This document shows positions 1 to 6,547 of a DNA stretch of 12,928 bases, piece after piece (within the stretch, counting starts at the first letter, position 1; each line of letters begins with the position of its first letter). Below the pieces are notes generated by a model, which saw only the letters and a list, made by a program, of their open reading frames with translations, did not search any database and had not been told where the DNA came from. The translations under genes were made by a program, and so were the position numbers. This DNA is from OMOG01 sp041485845 (GTDB taxonomy: Bacteria; Acidobacteriota; Terriglobia; Bryobacterales; Bryobacteraceae), in contig JBGPKH010000204.1 of assembly GCA_041485845.1 (NCBI GenBank), positions 1 to 12,928 of the forward strand, in the 5' to 3' direction.

Positions 1-227
1 GTGACCACGTTCACCGCGTTGCCCGTGCTCCAGCCATACTGCGGGGAAAACGCATTTGTCTGTACCTTGAATTCCTGAACCTCCTCCACCGACGGGACGT
101 AGATCAGCCCGCCCCAGTCGCCTGACGCATCCCAATGACCGTCCACCAGCAGCGCGGACGTTCCCAAACGGCCTCCACCAAAATTGAATGCAGAACCATC
201 CTGGTCCCGGCCAAGTTGGCGGCACCC
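1..227 (-). pseudogene. TonB-dependent receptor: continuation of the plug domain after the in-frame TGA, runs off the window
   Basis: Continues the receptor in the same reading frame after TGA 228-230. The translation from about 206 downwards is typical plug-domain sequence of acidobacterial Oar-like receptors: SAFNFGGGRLGTSALLVDGH, then DWGGLIYVPSVEEVQEFKVQ and NAFSPQYGWSTGNAVNVV, reaching the window edge. The roughly 20 bases just after the stop read poorly (GCRQLGR). A one-base shift across about 206-240 would instead give QGSLEGAANLAG, joining smoothly to DQDGSAFNFGGG. So the break looks like a +1/-1 indel pair, real or from sequencing, more than a simple nonsense mutation. The beta-barrel lies beyond the left edge and cannot be judged. 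Confidence 0.7.
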
Positions 228-773
228 TCAAGTGAACCCTTGCACCGTCTGGCCGCTGTTGACGCTGGAAGACAGCGCCACCAGGCCATAGACGTTCCGC
301 GTGTTGAGCGGCAATTCGACGATCTGTTTGCCGCTCACCTCCCCGCCGATATCCACATTCCCCGTGTTGAGCAGCGGCGCCCTCGCCACCACCTCGACAG
401 TCTGGTTGAAGGCGCCGATCTCCAGCTTCACCTCCAGGCTGGAGGACTGGCCCACCGTCAGCACGATGTCCGCCTGCACGCAGGTCCGGAATCCCTCCTT
501 TTCCACCTTCAACTGATATTGCCCCGGCGGAACCAGCGTGAAGACGTACCATCCATCGATGCCGGTGACGGACCTGCGCGAAAAGCCGGTCTGCGGGTTC
601 GCAAGTGTGACCAGCGCTCCGGGCACCACGGCCTCATTCGGGTCTCGTACCATTCCGGAAAGCCGGGCATTGACCAGTTCCCCCTGGCCCCACAACGGGA
701 TCGCCACAGCCACCGCCAACGTCGCCATCATGAGCCGCGCGTATGTACGGCTCAGCATTGTCGATTCAGACAT
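228..773 (-). CDS. TonB-dependent receptor, Oar-like: N-terminal part, ends at premature TGA
   Basis: N-terminal 181 residues of an outer-membrane TonB-dependent receptor of the Oar type, likely for import of large substrates (role inferred from family). The start at 773 is chosen because AGGGAGG lies 6 bases upstream and a signal peptide follows at once (hydrophobic run MMATLAVAVAIPLW, then a likely cleavage near WGQG). Residues ~36-120 form a carboxypeptidase-regulatory-like beta-sandwich (ARLSGMVRDPNEAVVPGA, GIDGWYVFTLVPPGQYQLKV). Residues ~125-180 begin the plug domain (VEVVARAPLLNTGNVDIGGE, ELPLNTRN). The reading frame ends at TGA 228-230, but the same frame resumes clear plug sequence below, so the gene is interrupted. 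An extension upstream to 878 is open but lacks a ribosome site and crosses the promoter. Divergent from the kinase gene. Confidence 0.85.
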   Translation of the reverse strand: MSESTMLSRTYARLMMATLAVAVAIPLWGQGELVNARLSGMVRDPNEAVVPGALVTLANPQTGFSRRSVTGIDGWYVFTLVPPGQYQLKVEKEGFRTCVQADIVLTVGQSSSLEVKLEIGAFNQTVEVVARAPLLNTGNVDIGGEVSGKQIVELPLNTRNVYGLVALSSSVNSGQTVQGFT

Positions 774-810
774 GTCGGGCCTCCCTAGAAGTAAGGTTTC
801 TCTACGGAAA

Positions 811-840
811 ACTATATACCAGCTCACTTGGTGATTACAA
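811..840 (-). promoter_or_regulatory. Candidate sigma70-type promoter for the TonB receptor
   Basis: Reading the minus strand, TTGTAA (840-835) is followed after 18 bases by TATAGT (816-811), about 37 bases upstream of the receptor ATG at 773. This leaves a short leader containing the AGGGAGG ribosome site at 786-780. Match by eye only. Confidence 0.5.
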
Positions 841-880
841 CGAGAATTTGCGGTATTTATCTCTATTTGTCGATTCATTG

Positions 881-897
881 TGTTGATATACTCAACA
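881..897. promoter_or_regulatory. Palindrome TGTTGA-n5-TCAACA in the divergent intergenic region, candidate operator
   Basis: A perfect 6-bp inverted repeat around five bases. On the plus strand its centre contains TATACT (887-892), a good -10 hexamer for the kinase direction, although no convincing -35 sits at the right distance. It lies about 40 bp upstream of the receptor promoter -35 and 150 bp upstream of the kinase start. The form suits a small dimeric repressor, but no regulator can be named. Confidence 0.4.
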
Positions 898-1022
898 TGC
901 GGGAGGTCGGGAGAATATCGACAAAGGTTAGGTTTCCAGGTCTCGGAATCAGGATGCTTTTATCCTTGATGTTCGCGACAAACTGGTGGAGAATATTGCC
1001 ACAGGACGTTCAAAACGGAAGT

Positions 1023-1039
1023 CCTGGATAATATCCAGG
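1023..1039. repeat. Perfect 8-bp inverted repeat at the ribosome site of the kinase gene
   Basis: CCTGGATA-A-TATCCAGG is a 17-bp palindrome whose right arm ends in AGG, 7 bases before the kinase ATG at 1047. It could be an operator, or, as a tightly looped RNA hairpin, could mask the weak ribosome site. Confidence 0.45.
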
Positions 1040-1046
1040 TTGACCA

Positions 1047-2216
1047 ATGGAAGTCGAAGTTTTTTCCCACTATCGGATAACCCGAAAGCTAGGCGCCGGG
1101 GGAATGGGAGTCGTCTATGAGGCCCACGATCCCAAACTGGACCGTCTGGTCGCCCTCAAGTTTCTGCCGGAAGAACATTCGAGGGACCGGGGTGCGATTG
1201 AGCGGTTTCGGATGGAAGCCCGCGCGGCGTCGGCTCTGAACCACCCCAACATCTGCACGGTATACGAGATCGATGAGTACCAAGGGCGTCACTACATCGC
1301 CATGGAGTTACTCGAGGGGAATACCCTGGAGAGCCGAATTGGTGGGAAGCCGCACCAGATCGACCTGCTGCTGGATGCGGCGATCGAAGTTGCCGACGCC
1401 CTTGACGCGGCGCACCAGAAAGGAATCATCCATCGGGATCTCAAGCCGGCGAATATCTTCATCACACAACGGGGCCACGCTAAGATCCTCGATTTCGGGC
1501 TGGCGAAGGTCGCCCCCAAGATTCCGGCCCCGGACCAGCCCACCTCGTCGCAGGACGCGGCGACTCTGACGGCAGCCGGCCACGTCATGGGAACTCCGGC
1601 CTATATGTCGCCCGAACAGGCGCGCGGCGAATCCATAGACTGCAGAAGCGACCTGTTCTCGTTCGGTGCGGTTCTCTATGAGATGGCGACCGGGCAGCGG
1701 GCGTTCCAGGGCAACACTTTGCCCATGGTATACGACGCGATCATGAACCGCGAGGTGACGGGTCCGGTGAAATTGAACCCCGCCCTGCCGGCGGAGCTCG
1801 ACCGCATCATCCGCAAGGCGCTCGAAAAGGACCGCAATCTGCGGTTCCAGAGCGCCGGGGAAATGCTGGCGGACCTGAAGCGGCTGAAGCGGGACACGGC
1901 ATCGGCGCAGGTGGCTGTGGCAGCTCGCGCCCCGGTGCGTGGACGGCAAGCGATTCTGGCCGGTGGACTTGCCGTATCGCTGGTAGTGGCGGTGGCAGGC
2001 TGGCGGTTCGGCTGGTTCTTGAGCGGGCCGGACCTGCCGAACGTGACCCAGCGCCAGATCACGGCAAATCCGGCTGAGAGTCGTGTCTCCGTCATGGCGC
2101 TCTCACGTGACGGTAAACGACTGGCCTATTCCGATCTGGAGGGCCTCCATGTTCGTTTGGTCGACACGAGTGAAACCCAGACGGTTCAGGTCCCACCCTG
2201 GTTCTGCTTCCTTTGA
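1047..2216 (+). CDS. Ser/Thr protein kinase (PknB-type) with transmembrane segment; reading frame stops early at TGA inside the fused propeller
   Basis: Hanks-type receptor kinase that should phosphorylate Ser/Thr of unknown partners at the inner membrane. Kinase domain ~8-275: Gly-rich loop GAGGMGVV (16-23), ATP lysine K38 in VALKF, helix-C E57, catalytic HRDLKPAN (129-136), DFG (149-151), activation-segment end GTPAYMSPEQ (182-191). All catalytic residues are present, so the kinase half should be active if made. A basic linker precedes one transmembrane helix at ~302-318 (LAGGLAVSLVVAVAGW), then the first propeller blade (ALSRDGKRLAYSD, ~351-363). Translation ends at TGA 2214-2216 after residue 389, yet the same frame continues as propeller to 3746. 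The start is the first ATG, with AGG 7 bases upstream. The intact gene would encode about 900 residues, normal for acidobacterial kinase-PD40 fusions as I know them. Confidence 0.9.
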   Translation: MEVEVFSHYRITRKLGAGGMGVVYEAHDPKLDRLVALKFLPEEHSRDRGAIERFRMEARAASALNHPNICTVYEIDEYQGRHYIAMELLEGNTLESRIGGKPHQIDLLLDAAIEVADALDAAHQKGIIHRDLKPANIFITQRGHAKILDFGLAKVAPKIPAPDQPTSSQDAATLTAAGHVMGTPAYMSPEQARGESIDCRSDLFSFGAVLYEMATGQRAFQGNTLPMVYDAIMNREVTGPVKLNPALPAELDRIIRKALEKDRNLRFQSAGEMLADLKRLKRDTASAQVAVAARAPVRGRQAILAGGLAVSLVVAVAGWRFGWFLSGPDLPNVTQRQITANPAESRVSVMALSRDGKRLAYSDLEGLHVRLVDTSETQTVQVPPWFCFL

Positions 2217-3746
2217 ACGACCCTGACATGGTTCCAGGATGGAACCAAGATTCTGGCGAGCGGGAAGACTGCGGAAAACAAGTGGGGAATCTGGGTTATC
2301 TCGGCGATTGGCGGCACCGTCCGGCAATTGCTGGACGGAGGCGCCTACAATGCCGAGCTCTCCCCGGACGAATCCCGCATTGCGTACGAGGCGGGCGGTG
2401 GAATCCGGGTGATGGGCGCCAACGGCGAGTCCCCCCGGGAACTTGTCCCCGGCGAAAAGGGTATCTCCGTGAGCAAACCCCAGTGGTCCCCGGACGGACG
2501 GCGGGTCGCTTATTTTCGCTTCCGGGCAACCCCCAGACAGGCCACCATCGAAAGCCGGGACGCCATGGGAGGGCCTCCGGCCGTGATATTGTCTCTGCCA
2601 AAGAGAGGCGACTACTGCTGGCTACGCGACGGGAGGATCCTCTATGTTCTTGCGGAGCCACCACCGAACGAGGGACACCAGAATCTCTGGCTATTGAGTG
2701 TCGATACCAGGACAGGCAAGGCGGCGGGCCAACCCCGGCGCTATACCAACTGGCTCGGCTCTTCCTTCACGGCACTCAGCGCCAGCGATGATGGAAAGCG
2801 TCTGGCCTACATGCGGGGGCTATCGCAGAGCGATGTCTGGGTGGGCCAACTGCAGACCAACACCAAGTGGTCCCGCGAGCCTTGGAAGCTCACCCTGGAC
2901 GAGCGATCCGACTGGCCTGGCGGATGGACACCGGACAGCAAGTACATTCTGTTTTTCTCCGATCGGAACGGAAACTACGACATTTTCCGGCACGCCGTCG
3001 ATGGGAAGAGCAGCGAGGCGGTTCTGACCGGCTCTGAGGAAAAGCGCGCACCGCAGGCGAGCCCGGACGGAAGCTGGATCCTCTACTGGTCATGGCCGCG
3101 CTCCTCAGATGGCGGTCGCCCCGGCGCGGGGCGCCTGATGCGTGCGCCCATGGCCGGTGGAGCGCCGCAGACCGTTCTGGAAATCAAGGATTATCCAGGC
3201 TCCATCGATAACTATGGCAATGGCGTTTCCCGTGGGAATCCCTCTTTCCGGTGCCCCTCGCGGCCCGGCGCCTCCTGCGTCCTGGCCGAGCCGGACAACC
3301 GGCAGCTTGTTTTTTCCGCACTCGATCCCGTGGAAGGAAGGAAACAAGCAATCGCCCGAATCGAAGTGGCCAAGCCGAAGGCGACCGCGTGGGATCTCTC
3401 ACCCGATGGCTCCCGTATTGTCGTGCAATTGAGTCAAGGCGAGGAGCCTTGCCTCCACCGGATTCTGAAAACCTCGGGGGAGAGAGAACGCGACGTGGCA
3501 GTCGAGAAGACCAACGCTTGCCTGCTGGTCGCCTGGTCCGCCAACGGTCAAAGCCTGTTTGTTACCAAATATGCAGTCAAGGCGCACACCCTCATGCACG
3601 TCACTTTGGATGGAAAGCCGACGGAGTTGCGCCAATCGCCGGCTTGGTTCGACTTACCGAAACCGTCGCCTGACGGCCGCTACCTTGCTTTTGCCGACAC
3701 CAGCGTTTACAACAACGCATGGCTGATCGAAGCCATCGGCCGCTGA
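2217..3746 (+). CDS. WD40-like (PD40) beta-propeller C-terminal part of the kinase gene, after the in-frame TGA
   Basis: Same frame as the kinase, directly after its TGA: LTWFQDGTKILASGK, then successive TolB-like blades with the SPDG/SPDE signature: AELSPDESRIAYEAGGG, PQWSPDGRRVAYFRF, GWTPDSKYILFFSDRNGNYD, PQASPDGSWILYWS, WDLSPDGSRIVVQLSQG and a final PKPSPDGRYLAFADTSVYNN. This is an extracytoplasmic sensor or scaffold domain of the receptor kinase; its ligand is unknown. No plausible independent start with a ribosome site is seen (the first start-like codon is TTG 2328), so it probably belongs to one gene with 1047-2216. Removing one C from CCC at 2196-2198 and adding one C at 2221-2223 gives a continuous VPPGSASFERPLTWF without the stop. 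TGA ends the gene at 3744-3746. Convergent with the efflux operon. Confidence 0.8.
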   Translation, partial: TTLTWFQDGTKILASGKTAENKWGIWVISAIGGTVRQLLDGGAYNAELSPDESRIAYEAGGGIRVMGANGESPRELVPGEKGISVSKPQWSPDGRRVAYFRFRATPRQATIESRDAMGGPPAVILSLPKRGDYCWLRDGRILYVLAEPPPNEGHQNLWLLSVDTRTGKAAGQPRRYTNWLGSSFTALSASDDGKRLAYMRGLSQSDVWVGQLQTNTKWSREPWKLTLDERSDWPGGWTPDSKYILFFSDRNGNYDIFRHAVDGKSSEAVLTGSEEKRAPQASPDGSWILYWSWPRSSDGGRPGAGRLMRAPMAGGAPQTVLEIKDYPGSIDNYGNGVSRGNPSFRCPSRPGASCVLAEPDNRQLVFSALDPVEGRKQAIARIEVAKPKATAWDLSPDGSRIVVQLSQGEEPCLHRILKTSGERERDVAVEKTNACLLVAWSANGQSLFVTKYAVKAHTLMHVTLDGKPTELRQSPAWFDLPKPSPDGRYLAFADTSVYNNAWLIEAIGR

Positions 3747-3899
3747 GGGCGCGGAGCGCGGTCCCAGATGAAAAGGTGTCCGGGCTGGCTACCTTCTCAG
3801 GCATCCGTGCAAGGAACGGCGGTGCGAACAACTCCATGCAAGGCGGCGGTTGCAGGATGGTGCGGCCGTCGGGGAATCTCGTCCCACGAATCGGCGCCG
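3747..3899. other. Convergent intergenic gap between kinase gene and efflux operon
   Basis: Both genes end here. No strong stem followed by a T-run is visible for either direction. A weak AAGGT/ACCTT pairing at about 3774-3802 is too short to call a terminator. Confidence 0.4.
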
Positions 3900-5051
3900 C
3901 TAATCCAGCGTCTTGCGGAACCGCGCCGCGCTCAGGCCCAGCACTACGATGCCGTACACTGCCAGGCACACCATCTGCGGCCACAGCACCGAGATGCCCA
4001 CTCCCTTCAGGAACAGCCCGCGCACGATCTCCATGAAATACCGCAGCGGATTCAAATACGTGAGGTACTGAACCGCGACCGGCATGTTGCGGATCGGAAA
4101 CGCGAAGCCGCTCAGCATGAATGCCGGCGTGGAAAAGAAGAAGTTCGCCATCATGGCCTGCTGTTGCGTCTGCGAAATCGTGGACAGAAACAGACCCGCG
4201 CCCAGGCTGGTCATCAGAAACAACACGGAGCAGAAGAACAGCAGCAGCACGCTCCCGCGGAACGGAACGCGGAACAGCACCAGGGCCACGGTCGAGATCA
4301 GCGCCACGTCGATCAGCCCGACCATTGCGAACGGCAGCGTCTTCCCCAACATCAGCTCGATGGGCCGTACCGGCGTCACCATCAACTGCTCCATGGTGCC
4401 AAGCTCCTTCTCCCGCACGATCGCCATGGCCGTCAGCATCAGGGTCACCATCATGATGATGTTGGCCACCACGCCCGGCACGAAGTAGTTGCGGCTGTAG
4501 AGATCCGGATTGAACCACACGCGCGTGCGCGCGGTCACCCGGGGAATCGCGGCATTCACCGGCCCGGCCGGGCTCCGCGCCAGAACGCGCGCGTTTTGTT
4601 GCTCCGCCATTACGTCGCCCGAAAACTCCGCGATCACTCCCCCGGCATAGCTCGAGACCAGCGACGCGGTATTCGAATTCGAGCCATCGATCAGCACCTG
4701 CACCTCGGCCGGGTGCCCGCGCTTTACATTGCGTTCGAACTGCGGGAGCACGCGCACCACGGCCTGTGCCTCGCCGCGGTCGAGCACCCGCTGCACCTCT
4801 TCTTCGTTGCGCGGCAGGGCCACCACGTCGAACCTTCCCGACCCTTCGAAGCGCTCGCGCAGCTCGCGGCTCAGCGGCGTGCGGTCCATGTCCATCCACG
4901 CGATGCGCGCGTGGTCCACGTCCAGGTTCACGGCAAAGCCGAAAATCACCAGTTGCACGATCGGCGGCACGAATAGCAGGAGCCGCATGCGCGGCTCGCG
5001 CAGCGTCTGAATCAGCTCCTTGCGAAGAATCACGCTAATCCGTTCCCACAT
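3900..5051 (-). CDS. ybhR: ABC-2 type transporter permease 2 (YbhR-like)
   Basis: Inner-membrane permease subunit of the efflux pump, 383 residues, full length for the ABC-2 family. One N-terminal transmembrane helix (~24-43, LLLFVPPIVQLVIFGFAV), a large periplasmic domain (~45-185) with the conserved IDGSNSNTAS (121-130) and RVWFNPDLYSRNYFVPG (177-193), then five hydrophobic segments from ~192 to ~375. The cytoplasmic EKELGTMEQLMVTPVRPIE (214-232) is the conserved ABC-2 segment expected to contact the ATPase. It pairs with permease 1 (5414-6547), which has the same plan but clearly different sequence, so a permease heterodimer is likely. It is the last gene of the operon but stands 362 bp from permease 1 because of an inserted element, and its ribosome site is weak (GGTG about 9 bases before ATG 5051). 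Alternative name: YhhJ-like. Confidence 0.9.
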   Translation of the reverse strand: MWERISVILRKELIQTLREPRMRLLLFVPPIVQLVIFGFAVNLDVDHARIAWMDMDRTPLSRELRERFEGSGRFDVVALPRNEEEVQRVLDRGEAQAVVRVLPQFERNVKRGHPAEVQVLIDGSNSNTASLVSSYAGGVIAEFSGDVMAEQQNARVLARSPAGPVNAAIPRVTARTRVWFNPDLYSRNYFVPGVVANIIMMVTLMLTAMAIVREKELGTMEQLMVTPVRPIELMLGKTLPFAMVGLIDVALISTVALVLFRVPFRGSVLLLFFCSVLFLMTSLGAGLFLSTISQTQQQAMMANFFFSTPAFMLSGFAFPIRNMPVAVQYLTYLNPLRYFMEIVRGLFLKGVGISVLWPQMVCLAVYGIVVLGLSAARFRKTLD

Positions 5052-5104
5052 AAGTCACACCAGTCTGCGAATCACCGCGGCCGGGCGCCAGCCAGTAAGA
5101 ACCG

Positions 5105-5265
5105 CTCCCTGCGGTCGCGGCTCGGAAACAGCCGCTGTGAATCGAAACGTGTTACTGACCCGCGGCCCGGAAACAGCCGCGGTCAATCGAAACGTGTTAC
5201 TGAGCCGCGGCTCGGAAACAGCCGCTGTGATTCGAAACGTGTTACTGAGCCGCGACCGTAGGGAG
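5105..5265. repeat. 19-bp inverted repeats enclosing the 45-bp tandem array
   Basis: CTCCCTGCGGTCGCGGCTC at 5105-5123 matches the reverse complement of 5247-5265 (CTCCCTACGGTCGCGGCTC) at 18 of 19 positions. The junction of tandem units 2 and 3 (5202-5213, GAGCCGCGGCTC) is itself a perfect 12-bp palindrome made of the same GAGCCGCG core, so the array and the inverted ends share ancestry. From memory, motifs of this kind recur in intergenic DNA of Solibacter-like genomes; not checked. Confidence 0.65.
5121..5255. repeat. Three 45-bp tandem repeats
   Basis: Units 5121-5165, 5166-5210 and 5211-5255, each containing GGAAACAGCCGC, then ATCGAAACGTGTTACTGA or a near copy. Units 1 and 3 differ at only a few bases; unit 2 differs mainly at its start and around 5181-5184. 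The length is a multiple of three, so a frame stays open across it on both strands (for example NRNVLL on plus), but nothing supports translation. Confidence 0.85.
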
Positions 5266-5299
5266 GTCCCGATGGGCCGCGGCTGCCCACCAAAGGGCA

Positions 5300-5355
5300 T
5301 GAAGACGCGGCCGGTGCGGGTCGGGTATTTTCGCCGGTTCTTCGCCGCGTCTTCA
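5300..5355. repeat. 12-bp perfect inverted repeat, 32-nt spacer, just downstream of permease 1
   Basis: TGAAGACGCGGC (5300-5311) and GCCGCGTCTTCA (5344-5355). In the operon mRNA it would fold into a GC-rich stem about 60 bases after the permease 1 stop. It could act as a barrier to 3' exonucleases or partly end transcription before permease 2. No T-run follows, so a classic terminator is unlikely. Confidence 0.55.
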
Positions 5356-5413
5356 ACCGAGCGGTCCCGGCGGATTGTCTCGGCGGGTTGGACGGGGCCG
5401 TGGAGCATCATGG

Positions 5414-6547
5414 TCACACCAGCTTCTGGTTCACCTTCCGCGTCGCCAGGACGAAAATGATGGCGGCGTAGAGCGCCAGGAATCCTAGTTCGCCCCACAG
5501 AACCTCGAGCCCCACGCCCTTCAGAAACACTCCCTTCATGATCGTCACCACGTACCGCGCCGGCACAAGAAGCGTGACCACCTGGATTACCCGCGGCATG
5601 GTTTCGATCGAGTACACAAACCCCGACAGCAGGAATGCCGGCAGAAACGAGCTCAGGACGCCCATCTGGTACGCCTGCAACTGCGTCTTGGCCACCGCGG
5701 AAACGAAGACGCCCCAGAACAACGCGCCACACAGGAACACACAAATGGAAACGCCCAACAGCAAAACACTGCCGCGCAGGGGCACCTGGAACACGAACAG
5801 CCCCACCAGCAGCGCAATCGCAGAATCGGCAAGACCCACGACGAAATATGCCATCATCTTTCCGATGACGATCTCGACCGGCCGCAGCGGCGTGGAGAGC
5901 AACTGCTCCATGGTCCCCATCTCCCACTCGCGCGCGATGGTCAGCGAGGTGAGCAGCGCCGCGATGATCTGCAGGATCACGGCGATCAGCCCCGGCACCA
6001 CGTAGTTCTTCGATTCGAGCGAACTGTTGTACCACACGCGCAGCCGCGCATCGATGGGCGCCGTCAGGCGTTCGCCGCCGCGCCGGTTCATCCGCTCCGT
6101 GCGCAGCGTGAGGGAGTAGTTGCGGACGACGCTCTCGGCGTACGCCTGGACAATGGACGCGGTGTTGGAGTCGCTGCCGTCAAGCAGGATCTGCACCGGC
6201 GCCTCGCGGCCCGCGCCGATATTCTGCGAGTAGTCGCGCGGGATCACGACAGCCATCAAAACCTGGCCGCGATCGATAGCCAGTTGGATGGGGGCATAAC
6301 TGTCGACGAGCCCGCGGATATCGAAGAAGCGCGAGCCCTCGAACTGCCGGATCAGGGCGCGGCTGGCCGCGCTGCCGTCCTGATCGTAGATGAGGGTCGG
6401 GATGCGGTCCACATCCAGGCTCAGCGCATAGCCGTAGAGCAGCAGCATCATGACCGGCACCCCCAGCGCCATGCCGAGGCTGCGCGGGTCGCGCGTGATG
6501 TGGTGCAGCTCCTTGATGAACATGGCGCGCACGCGTCGATAGCTCAT
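5414..6547 (-). CDS. ybhS: ABC-2 type transporter permease 1 (YbhS-like)
   Basis: First inner-membrane permease of the pump, 377 residues. N-terminal helix at ~25-43 (GMALGVPVMMLLLYGYAL), periplasmic domain ~45-180 with LLDGSDSNTASIVQAYAESV (121-140) and RVWYNSSLESKNYVVPG (170-186), then hydrophobic segments from ~186 to ~370. The conserved ABC-2 coupling stretch is REWEMGTMEQLLSTPLRPVE (206-225). ATG 6547 overlaps the ATPase 2 stop by 4 bp (ATGA), which favours translational coupling and equal amounts of the two proteins. Its stop codon lies in the direct repeat that borders the downstream insertion. It shares the family plan with permease 2 but differs enough that each probably fills its own place in a heterodimer. 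Confidence 0.92.
   Translation of the reverse strand: MSYRRVRAMFIKELHHITRDPRSLGMALGVPVMMLLLYGYALSLDVDRIPTLIYDQDGSAASRALIRQFEGSRFFDIRGLVDSYAPIQLAIDRGQVLMAVVIPRDYSQNIGAGREAPVQILLDGSDSNTASIVQAYAESVVRNYSLTLRTERMNRRGGERLTAPIDARLRVWYNSSLESKNYVVPGLIAVILQIIAALLTSLTIAREWEMGTMEQLLSTPLRPVEIVIGKMMAYFVVGLADSAIALLVGLFVFQVPLRGSVLLLGVSICVFLCGALFWGVFVSAVAKTQLQAYQMGVLSSFLPAFLLSGFVYSIETMPRVIQVVTLLVPARYVVTIMKGVFLKGVGLEVLWGELGFLALYAAIIFVLATRKVNQKLV

Larger units (their letters stand above)
5054..5422. mobile_element. Probable small non-autonomous insertion (MITE-like) between the two permease genes, bounded by a 10-bp direct repeat
   Basis: GTCACACCAG occurs at 5054-5063 and again at 5413-5422. The right copy spans the permease 1 stop codon (CTG GTG TGA); the left copy sits 2 bases above the permease 2 start codon. 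Deleting one copy plus the DNA between gives CTGGTGTGACTTATG, in which permease 2 starts 3 bases after the permease 1 stop, matching the tight packing of the rest of the operon. The insert holds 45-bp tandem repeats, terminal-type inverted repeats and a further 12-bp inverted repeat, with no transposase and no credible protein. A 10-bp target duplication with internal repeats is the simplest reading; local duplication is the alternative. Confidence 0.55.

Noticed and set aside
828..1031. 67-codon plus-strand ORF before the kinase gene
   Set aside because: No ribosome site, no recognisable family, and it crosses the candidate receptor promoter region.
228..2216. UGA recoding (selenocysteine or an alternative code) to explain the two in-frame TGA codons
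   Set aside because: Several intact genes here end in TGA, including the ATGA overlaps, and no selenocysteine-type hairpin or catalytic context was seen.
2213..2791. 192-codon plus-strand ORF overlapping the kinase-propeller gene
   Set aside because: Out of frame with the PD40 blades; Arg/Gly-rich shadow translation.
3601..4899. 432-codon minus-strand open frame
   Set aside because: Lies out of frame within permease 2, with Arg/Gly/Ala-rich low-complexity translation; a high-GC shadow.
3768..4976. 402-codon plus-strand open frame rich in His/Arg/Gln
   Set aside because: Antisense to permease 2; composition is that of a shadow frame with no domain or ribosome site.
5121..5255. CRISPR array
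   Set aside because: Units are contiguous 45-bp tandems without unique spacers, only three copies, and no cas genes.
5055..6035. Minus-strand open frame running through the insertion and into permease 1
   Set aside because: Out of frame with permease 1 in its first half, and the repeat part is open only because the unit is 45 bp, a multiple of three.
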